Part shown: piece by piece, positions 51,923-64,000 of the stretch
Numbering within the stretch: the stretch's first letter is position 1
Layout of the letters: every line of letters begins with the position of its first letter
Assembly (NCBI RefSeq): GCF_018139145.2
Contig: NC_059471.1
Location: forward strand, 203,875,494 to 203,939,493
Source: Gymnogyps californianus
Taxonomy: Eukaryota; Chordata; Aves; Accipitriformes; Cathartidae
Direction: 5' to 3'
Length of the DNA stretch: 64,000 bases
The notes under the pieces: model-generated
The model's input: only the letters and a program-made list of their open reading frames with translations
Database searches by the model: none
Told to the model about the DNA's origin: nothing
Program-made: the position numbers and the translations under genes

Positions 51923-52739
51923 TAGGAAGAGCATGTCTATTCTTGACACCTGTGGGAAATCACCTACATTGACATTCACCTTCACCAAATGTTGATGCAT
52001 CCAGAAGTGTTGGATTTGGTAGAGCAATGCTGACATCAGGAAGCACTCCAAGACCTCTTCCTGGTAACTGTGCTTTTACAGCGTACTGACTGAAGTGACT
52101 ACCATTAGAATAGACACGTGGACTTACAGTCAAATACAGGAAAAGACAGAGGTTACTCATCAGTAACATGAGTCTTTGGAGATGCATAATCCACACTTAC
52201 TTTTGCTTCCTAACTGCATGCCCAGCCTTTCTGTTGTTCAAAATGTCTCTTTTTGGACTGGGGGGGGGTCAGAAAAACTAAGGCGATGGAGATGGATCTC
52301 TGATCTCCACCACCCTGTGTAGTGTGAACTTGCTCTACAGATACTGTTAGAATAAAAGCATCTGTGGTCTTAAGAGCTATGGGCTCAGACCCACACTTAA
52401 ACAGACAAATATACTATGTATCTCAAAGAATGAAGGCTCCTGCTAAGTAACTTCTTTTTTCCCTTTGCCTTCAGCAAGAGTCCCACCATAGTTCTAGGAA
52501 ATCAATTTCTTGGGTTTTCAGTCAACTGGGAAGTGGCCAGTTCTGTAAGAAGAGAGCTAAGTCTCCTGATACTGAACTAGCCTTTTTGTGACCTATTTTT
52601 ACTTCTCTTTGACTCAGAAACAGTAACTGGAAGTATTTTTCTAATTCCTGATATTTAATTTTTCCCAGTATATGATTTTTGATGGCAGGTTTACTCTTTA
52701 TTTTGCAGTTGACTGAAAAAAACCACATTCACAGCTTAG
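51923..52739. other. Spacer between LTR and CR1
   Basis: Nothing recognisable except a short G-run at 52259-52269. No supportable gene. Confidence 0.6.
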
Positions 52740-52757
52740 CCTTACGACTGCAGGCTC

Positions 52758-53204
52758 TTGTTCTTGTGGAGGGACTGGGATGGCAACGTGGTGGAGGCAC
52801 AAGTGATGCAGGCTACTTCTGTCAGGCTACTGACAGAAGTGCTCAACAAGCTGAGTCTGGCTATGCTAGACGTGCTACTCACACATAAGGAAGGGCTGGC
52901 TGGGAACATTGACATTGGTGGCAGCCTTGGCAGCAGTGACTATGAGATAGCAAAGCTTAAGATTCTGAGGGAAGTGAGGAAGATAAATAGTAGAATTGCA
53001 ACCCTGGAATTTAGGAGAGCAGACTTTGTCTCCTGCAGACATTTTGTTGGCAGAACCCCACAGAAGACTGCTCTGAAGGGCCCAGGGGAGCTAACTGAAG
53101 CACAAGAACGGTCCGTTCTGATATGCAGGCAGTTGAGCAGATATGGGAGAAGGCCAGCATGGCTGAATGGGGAACTCCTGACTGAAATCAAATCTGAAAC
53201 GTGA
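52758..53204 (+). pseudogene. CR1 ORF2 endonuclease-end remnant
   Basis: A 148-codon open stretch that includes DYEIAKLKILREVRK, TLEFRRADF and RRPAWLNGELL, motifs of the CR1 ORF2 region after the endonuclease. The start codon has no significance; this is a piece of a longer dead frame. Confidence 0.75.
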
Positions 53205-53932
53205 GTATACAGACTGTGGAAGCAGGGGTGGGCTACCCTGGAGGAATATGGAAACGCTGCCTAGGCATGCTGAAGCAGAACTAGGAAAGCCAAAGCTCAG
53301 CTGGAGTTGGAATTAGTGAGGGATGTGAAGGACACTTTCTGTATATTAACATGGAAGGAAGGCTAAGTAAATGTGGGCCCCACTACATGGGGTGGGTAAC
53401 CTAGTGACAAAGGACATGGAAACGACTGAGGTACACTTGGTGCTGCCTTTGCTTCAGGTTTTAACTGGAGGGGTCTGTGCTCAGATCTTTGGGCAGAGTC
53501 TGGGGTGTGAGGTACTACCCGCATAAGAGGAAGCCTGAGTAAAGAACTACTTTGTATCTATACCAGTCTATGGGAAAAGCTGGGCTCGACTGAAGGATGC
53601 AGGCTGATATCATTACAAGGCTGCTATCATCCTTGAAAGATCATGGTGAACAGGGTACAGGGTTTTAAGGACTGGAAAAAGGCCAATGCAATGCCCATTT
53701 TCAAGAAAGACGCAGGGAACTACAGGCTGCCCAGCCCAACCTCAATCCTAGGCAGATTATGGAACAAACTCTCCTAGAAGCCATGTCCAGACAACATGGA
53801 TTTACTAAGGAGAAACTATGCCTGACCAACCTGCTTGCCTTCTGTGATGAAATGAGTGCCTTCAGGTACTGACCAGAGCACAGTGAATGTTGTTTCCTTT
53901 GACCTTAGCAAGGCTTTTGACACCAGCTGCTT

Positions 53933-54184
53933 TTGTATTCTTATGATAAATTGGAGAGATATGGATTCAAGGCGTGGACTATAAGGTGGGTGGAAAATCA
54001 TCTTGACAGCAGGGCTCAGAAGGCTGAGGTCAGCCGTTTGAAGTCTGGTTGGTTGGTTGTTACTAGTAACATGCCTCAGGGGTTAATACTGGGCCAAATA
54101 ATGCTGAAGGGTTTCATTACCATCCTGGATGTTGGGATGGGTTGCAGATTCATGGATAACAACAAATTGGGGGTAGCGAGGTGA
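53933..54184 (+). pseudogene. CR1 reverse-transcriptase remnant
   Basis: An 83-codon open stretch with KLERYGFKAWTIRWVENHL and a degraded MPQGLILG motif (normally PQGS-type). The catalytic DD motif expected after the IN-DL block is not present, so the enzyme cannot be active. The aligned part of the CR1 RT is interrupted just upstream. Confidence 0.7.
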
Positions 54185-54975
54185 TTGATACAGTAGGGCT
54201 GTCCTTCAGAGGGAGTTCAACAGGCTAGAAAATTGGGCTTGACAGGAACCTCACTAGGTTCATCAAAGACAAATGCAGAGTCCTACACCTGGGAGGGAGG
54301 CATAACCCCATGTCATTGAACAAGCTGGGTGCTGACTGGCAAGAAAGCAACTTTGCAGGAAAAGGGGCCGGTGGACAAGCTGAACATGAGTCAGTAAAGG
54401 GCCCCTGGGGTGCTGAAAGCTAACCACAGCCTGAGCTGCAGCAGTAACAATGTAGGCAGCAGTCAGCAGGAACTGATTGTCACCCTCCGTTTTGTCACTT
54501 GAGAGACTGCATCTGCAGAACCATGTCCAGTTTGGGCCTCCACTGTACATAGATGAAGCATATGATGTATAAGGATAGGCTAAAAAAAAATGTTCAGTTT
54601 TAAGACAAGAAGATTAAGGAGAGGAGAAGGGTCTGAATGCTGTCTTCAGCTACAGATGGGTGATTGTAGAAAAGATGGAGCCAGACTCTTCCTGGTGGTG
54701 CACAACAAAATGTCAAGAAGCAATAGACACAAGGTAGAGCAAGGGGAATTCTGATTAGACACAAGGCAAAAATTCTTTGCAATGTAGTTGAGCACTGGAA
54801 CAGGGACCAAGCGATGTTGTGTAATCTCCATGTTGGAGATAGATAGTAAAAACTTGACTGAACAAGGCTGTGAACAACCTGATCTCAACTTTTAGCCCAG
54901 TTTGAGGAGGGAGGCAGGTTGACCGCATGATCTCCAGAGGTCCATTCCAACCTAAAATATTCTGCTGTTCTATAC

Positions 54976-56329
54976 AGTAAAAACAAAACCAAACAAACAA
55001 ACAAAACCAAAAACAAAAAAACAAAACCAAAAGAAAGGGTTCTGGCTGTTGAGAGAATTAATACCCAGAAGCTTAATATTTCTGCTGTTAAGCACTTTCC
55101 CTTATAAATGTATACTGTAAAATCCCCTGGCGAGGAACTCACCTGTATCTTGGAAGTCCTTGCAGATGATACACAATGGAAGGGTGCAGCGGAGCTCTTC
55201 CAAAGCAGCTACAGAAATGGCAGGACCCAATCCCTACAGCTCCACCCCATGCTCCCTAACACAGAGTGCTTTTTAATGTCCATGTTGAGGAGGAGCAGAG
55301 GCAGGTAACGCATTAAAGGAGCTGCTACTCAGCATGTTCACAGTAAGCGTATGGCAGACCTAGGCATCTTTCCCAGCCCTTGTTGCTCCTGTCTCTTCCC
55401 ACAGCCCTAGACTTCAGTCTTCTAACACTCCCATTTGGAATAACATGTCCATCTGCCGGTTTTCCTCAGCAAGACAAATGCTTGTTCTGCAACCAGCCAG
55501 CTTCATTTCTGACCTGCAGTCCCTGTTCCTCTTCATTACAACCCTCAAGACTCCTGGTAGTCTATTTAGGACAATTTGTGAGAAGCTCACATGGACTGTT
55601 GTCAGAGAAATTGAACTTCTGGTGACTGAGAAAAACAGGATTTGACAAACATCTGAAAGTTTTCTGGTTCCGTTATAGAGATACTGCTAATTGAGTTTTA
55701 ATCAAGAACTAAAGGATCAAATCTATTTTCATGTGTTTAAAGTGTCCTGCTTATATAAATTGAATTTTGTTGAAAGACTTAATACCTATTGTAACAAAAG
55801 CTGAGCCTTTTGCAGAATATCGTTAGTAACTTAAGCTAGGTTCTTTGATGTCTCTTCTCTGTTTGCACAGGCTATGCTGCAAACCTCAACAACGATTTAA
55901 AAATGTAACCTTTCTTACTCTTAGTTGCTAATCATTGGTTTTGTGTAGTATACCAGCACTGAGCACACATGACCACGTTCCACTAGGTGGCATCTGAACA
56001 TTTTGCTATCCTCTCGCATTTACTAAGATTAACCAAGACCACCTTTAGCAAGGGAGTCCAGGCAGTGGACGGTGTATGGGAAAAAGCAAAAGGTGCAGAC
56101 TGCATTACCGCATATGGAAGGAAATGTGGCTGAAATTGAGAAGACTTGCATAAATATTAAAAACAATAGCATGTAATTTGCTTTCCCCATTAATTAATGC
56201 AACTGCGGTACAAACTCGTAACTTGGCTGGAAGCGATGATTTTCTGTTCTAGTGCTAACGTGATGACATCTAGGCAAATTAATTTTTGCTTCCCACTTTG
56301 TACCCATTGAAGCAGGGGCTGCGCAGCCA
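54976..56329. other. Spacer before the EFCAB10 CpG island
   Basis: It begins with a CAAA/AAAC-rich simple repeat (54977-55033). The rest is unremarkable and AT-rich, with no recognised gene or repeat. Confidence 0.7.
54977..55033 (+). repeat. (AAAC)n-rich simple sequence
   Basis: An A/C-only tract with repeated AAAC and CAAA units immediately after the CR1 3' end. Confidence 0.85.
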
Positions 56330-56644
56330 GTAAAGTCTCAGTAATCCGATTTACTCCGCCTGACGTCCTGAGCTGACCGAAGGAGCACGCCGCCAGCTCT
56401 GGCGAGCAGCTGCTTTCCCTCCCGCCGAGCCCCCACGTCCGTTTCCTTGTTGCATTGTCTTCCTCGAGGATTCCTCTCCTCCTCCGTGAACGAACAGCTC
56501 CTACTCTCACCCCTGCCGCTCACCTCCGCTCTCCCCTCCGGCTCCCAGAGGCCGTCCCGCCGGGATCACCTCACGCTGCCTCTCGGCGGGGCGGGGACGG
56601 TTAACGGCCGGCGCGCGGGGCGGCGGGGCGGGGCGGCGCGCGCG

Positions 56645-56657
56645 GTCTCCCAGCAAC
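56645..56657 (+). promoter_or_regulatory. EFCAB10: RFX X-box-like site just upstream of the EFCAB10 start
   Basis: GTCTCC-C-AGCAAC, against the RFX consensus GTNRCC-N0-3-RGYAAC: the second half-site matches fully and the first has one mismatch. It ends 5 bases before the ATG at 56663. X-boxes in such positions are typical of ciliary genes regulated by RFX factors; binding here is inference. Confidence 0.5.
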
Positions 56658-56662
56658 GCGGG

Positions 56663-56762
56663 ATGGCGGCGGGCGAGCAGCAGTGTCGCGACTACCTGCA
56701 GCGCCACCGGATCCCCGAGCTGCTCCACCGCCTCGGCGCGCTGCTGCTCTACCACCGCCCCG
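56663..56762 (+). CDS. EFCAB10: EFCAB10 exon 1
   Basis: It begins MAAGEQQCRDYLQRHR and ends LLYHRP plus one base of a Glu codon. The donor is GTGCGG at 56763. Reading on past the donor gives a Pro/Arg/Gly-rich artefact. Confidence 0.93.
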
Positions 56763-58015
56763 GTGCGGCACCGCGTCCCGGGGGCAGGGCAGGGCCGGGC
56801 CGGGCGGGGCGCCCCGTCTCTGCCTGGGGAGCTGTGGAGCCCCCGCCCGCCGCGAAAAGCGGGGTGGGGACGGGGAGGGGGAGAAGGGATTGGATCACTA
56901 GCTGATTGTCCTGCATCTGCGGGCGATTTTACTTCTTTGCAGAAAGGCCACGCGAGTTCCTGATCCAGGCGCTGGAAAGGGTGAAGGCTGGAAAACGAGC
57001 TGAGGGGGAGTACCCTTACCTCATGGACGAGGCCAACCTGGCTGCCATGTTCAGCTTGCTGGATGTTGTAGGCCAAGGCCACATAACGCCAGCGCAGTAC
57101 AGAGAAGGTGCGTCTCACCTGAACAGCAGGTCATACTGAAGTGTTTGTGTTTGTTTGCACAGAATTACCGAAATAGTTTCAAAGCTACGCATATATATAC
57201 TTCAAAAGTATCCACACGTCTGCCAATACACAACCTGGAACTTGGAAAGTTAAAAAGTTACATATTTTTAAGTTACATATGTTTACCTTTTATTATATCT
57301 AGGCCACTTTAAGATGTTAAATTTATCTTTCAAAGACTTGCATGGGAAATTCTCTTTTCCGTAACTTTAGCTCTTAAAACGTTGGGACTGAGCACTGAAG
57401 ATCTGCAGTTTAGAGATGATGTGAATATCACACTGGACGTATTCAAGGAAGAAGTGTAAGTTTAATTGAAAGGGGGTTTTGGGGTGTGAGGGGGGGTATG
57501 CACAGGAGATATTTTACTGAGGTTTATTTTTTATTTACAAAACTATGTAATGAAAGGACTTGCTGGTTTAAGCTTAACCCATTTACTTTGCACTGCAAGA
57601 TTTAAAAAGGTCATTTACTGCCCAGCCTTGCTTGGCTCGCTGTAACCAGAACCAAACTCGGCATTTTCCTCCACCATCTCCGTTCCAGGATCCTCTCAAA
57701 GCAGACCTCTCAGCTTGCTTACCCCTCAGGTCAGACAGACAGTCATCAGGTAGCCCAGGGGTTTGAATACTGATCTAGAAATGTGAGAGAGTGTTGTCTT
57801 CCTTGCCAGAGGTAGTAACACAGCTGTAGATGAAACAAGCTCACAGTCAAAATAATTTCTCATGGTCAAGGTATGGTTCTAGGGGTAATTTTTTGGTAAC
57901 TGTTGCAATCACTGAAAGGTAACTGGAACTAATTATCCTCATTGTCATGTAACCAGAATTCTTTTTTTTCTGTCTTAGGAAGAAAAAGATGCTGGAGAGC
58001 TGGGCTGTGTATTAG
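56663..58015 (+). CDS. EFCAB10: EFCAB10 (EF-hand calcium-binding domain protein 10), complete
   Basis: Four coding exons: 56663-56762, 56943-57107, 57371-57455, and 57979-58015 with stop TAG, together 128 residues, close to the mammalian size. Residues about 8-48 (CRDYLQRHRIPELLHRL, then LLYHRPERPREFLIQAL across the first junction) are an RIIa/DPY-30-type dimerisation-docking helix pair, which in this group docks to anchoring proteins of cilia or sperm tails. Residues about 62-90 form a degenerate EF-hand: loop DVVGQGHITPAQ (74-85) lacks the acidic ligands at positions 3, 5 and 12. The ATG is the first in frame and lies in the CpG island. All introns are GT-AG and short (180, 263 and 523 bases). 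The function is poorly known; a ciliary or flagellar role is inferred. Confidence 0.93.
56943..57107 (+). CDS. EFCAB10: EFCAB10 exon 2
   Basis: The acceptor is TTTGCAG. It codes ERPREFLIQALERVKAG, EYPYLMDEANLAAMF and the EF-hand-like loop DVVGQGHITPAQYRE. The donor is GTGCGT at 57108. It spans the end of the RIIa-type domain and most of the EF-hand. Confidence 0.94.
57371..57455 (+). CDS. EFCAB10: EFCAB10 exon 3
   Basis: The acceptor is AACTTTAG at 57363-57370. It codes LKTLGLSTEDLQFRDD, NITLDVFKEE. The donor is GTAAGT at 57456. It is shorter than a typical exon but both splice sites fit. Confidence 0.9.
57979..58015 (+). CDS. EFCAB10: EFCAB10 exon 4 and stop
   Basis: The acceptor is TGTCTTAG. 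It codes KKKMLESWAVY and then TAG at 58013-58015. The conserved short C-terminal tail supports the end of the gene. Confidence 0.88.
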
Positions 58016-58354
58016 TTTGAGCAGTGGTCTGCTATATGTATTAAAAACAGGCATTTTGCTCAATTCTTCTGGTTTGTCAGCTGTGGATAGCCAATTTTAA
58101 GCAGTACTCTCTTTTTCTCATTTACTCTCCCCGCCTTTGAGCAATCAGCTGAAAAGGACAATGACAAGAACTTGTTCATCTTTACCAGGCACCGGAGGGG
58201 TATCTTTTGAGAATTGCTTTTCTTAATGGAATTAAATGGTTAAAAAAAAAAAAGTAGATATCTCTTTTACACAACTAAAATAATGTTTTGGAGTTTCCTC
58301 CTTCATGTTGTAGCTTACAGTAAGGGGTTGTTACTTGTTGGCTCGTTACCATTG

Positions 58355-58360
58355 AATAAA
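58355..58360 (+). terminator. EFCAB10: EFCAB10 polyadenylation signal
   Basis: A canonical AATAAA about 340 bases after the stop, followed within 50 bases by GTTGGTTTTGTTTTTTGGG, a good U/GU-rich downstream element. Confidence 0.7.
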
Positions 58361-58661
58361 ACTAACTTTAAGAGTTGAGCTGTTTCTTAAGTTGGTTTTG
58401 TTTTTTGGGCTTGTTTTTTTTTAAAGGAAAGACCAACTTCAAGTTATGACAAATGTCCACAGTTTAAGAAAGGTAGCACTTCCAAGTAAAATGCTATTTT
58501 CAAACTTACAACACAGTATTTACGCAATTTTTGAGGAGAAACTTTAAAAAAAAATTAGGAAAGACTCTGGTACAGCAAAGAAGAAAAAATTGGAATTAGT
58601 ATGAATAAAGAAAACAAAGTAACATATTCCTTCATTCCCTCCGTGTTCTGTTTATACACAT

Positions 58662-58667
58662 TTTAAT
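58662..58667 (-). terminator. RINT1: Likely RINT1 polyadenylation signal (ATTAAA)
   Basis: Read on the minus strand this is ATTAAA, about 460 bases after the RINT1 stop. No clean AATAAA was found closer to the stop, except one overlapping the stop codon itself. Confidence 0.5.
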
Positions 58668-58727
58668 ACAGAACATCCATTACCTGGGATTTAGAGATGT
58701 AAAACATCTGTGAGTTGTGACTGTGTT

Positions 58728-58749
58728 TGGTCCACCTGTGGGTGGACCA
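58728..58749. repeat. RINT1: Perfect 9-bp hairpin in the RINT1 3'UTR
   Basis: TGGTCCACC, loop TGTG, GGTGGACCA. In the RINT1 transcript (minus strand) the same stem has loop CACA. GC-rich stem, well set for a stable RNA structure. Confidence 0.8.
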
Positions 58750-59123
58750 GTGCATAAGGAAGAGTTGTCCATATTGCACACAGGTGTATTTACATTGTAA
58801 ATACTCTGTATTCCTTAGAATGATGTTACAGCACACCACATTGACAAGGCAGATATATTCATTAGAGACAAAGACAGTTTTAGCTTCTAAATGCAATGGC
58901 AAGGTGGCTATGGAAAATAAGATCTGTGCAGTTTGAAACCAAGTCAGTAGCATTTTGAATTTTTTTTTTAAGCTGTATTCAATAAGGCATAAGATTAGAT
59001 TAAACCAATCATTCTGCATACAGGATTGAAAAAAATAACCCAACTATATTACAACATATTTGCTTTGCTTTTGTTTGAAATAAGTAATCTAGACCAAGTT
59101 ATGAACCATTTCTGAAGAAGTTT

Positions 59124-64000
<4,877 letters not shown>

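Larger units (their letters stand above)
52740..54975 (+). mobile_element. Decayed CR1 LINE, 5'-truncated, plus strand
   Basis: Successive blocks follow avian CR1 ORF2 in order: the end of the endonuclease (open at 52758-53204), a linker (near 53290-53460), reverse transcriptase (near 53660-54070, for example GGTTTTAAGGACTGGAAAAA and TTAGCAAGGCTTTTGACACC), then the region after RT (CACCTGGGAGGGAGGCATAA near 54288), and the 3' tail (GATCTCCAGAGGTCCATTCC near 54929). Stops, frameshifts and a missing active-site segment show it is dead. The A/C-rich stretch after 54975 follows the tail. Confidence 0.85.
56330..56900 (+). promoter_or_regulatory. EFCAB10: CpG-island promoter of EFCAB10
   Basis: The only strongly GC- and CpG-rich block in the window (for example GGGGCGGCGCGCGCGGTC), covering the region before and through the first exon. 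TGACGTCC at 56361 resembles a CRE site. The transcription start cannot be placed exactly; the block overlaps coding exon 1. Confidence 0.8.
58660..59123 (-). other. RINT1: RINT1 3' untranslated region
   Basis: Non-coding sequence between the RINT1 stop and the likely ATTAAA signal; length inferred. It contains the hairpin at 58728-58749. Confidence 0.6.

Noticed and set aside
56447..56905. 152-codon plus-strand open frame covering EFCAB10 exon 1
   Set aside because: It extends upstream of the real ATG in another context and reads through the first intron; only the part from 56663 to 56762 is the gene.
56507..57118. 203-codon minus-strand open frame over the EFCAB10 promoter and exons
   Set aside because: GC-rich CpG-island sequence rarely contains stops; the product is Pro/Arg-rich without a domain and is antisense to well-supported exons.

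Overview
The window is vertebrate nuclear DNA, almost certainly from a bird. The support is a set of intron-split genes with GT-AG junctions, several CR1 LINE remnants including the typical avian CR1 3' end, two solo LTRs of a family I recall as common in birds, AT-rich introns shorter than in mammals, and a GC-rich CpG-island promoter. Nothing points to a particular species. There is no prokaryotic content: no operons, CRISPR arrays or phage.

Three protein-coding genes are present, in an order I recall from mammals. (1) ATXN7L1 (ataxin-7-like 1), plus strand, occupies about 11643-47160. Nine coding exons are visible and join in phase into 744 codons. They begin inside the N-terminal zinc finger and end at the stop at 44558-44560, followed by a 3'UTR of about 2.6 kb. 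The earlier exons lie upstream of the window, so 1-11642 is read as intron. (2) EFCAB10, plus strand, is complete: four exons at 56663-58015 encode 128 residues, starting from a CpG island. (3) RINT1, minus strand, has its last six coding exons (63721 down to 59124), giving the C-terminal 352 residues. EFCAB10 and RINT1 are tail to tail with predicted cleavage sites only a few hundred bases apart.

Repeats occupy parts of the introns and most of the recognisable ATXN7L1-EFCAB10 spacer. They include an ancient CR1/L3-like element (15937-17520, minus), a solo LTR in the last ATXN7L1 intron with a perfect 5-bp target duplication (42286-42869), a second related solo LTR (51361-51922), a CR1 3' fragment (50575-50815), and a decayed CR1 of about 2.2 kb (52740-54975). 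There are also scattered MIR-like relics and microsatellites.

The three genes are not a pathway. ATXN7L1 is an ataxin-7 paralogue (SAGA-type chromatin link). EFCAB10 is a small RIIa-type dimerisation protein, probably ciliary or flagellar. RINT1 is an ER-Golgi tethering and checkpoint protein. I found no convincing new biological system. The more interesting points are an RFX-like X-box beside the EFCAB10 start codon, a degenerate EF-hand in EFCAB10, the inverted termini of the second LTR, and a long poly-T splice tract before the main ATXN7L1 exon.
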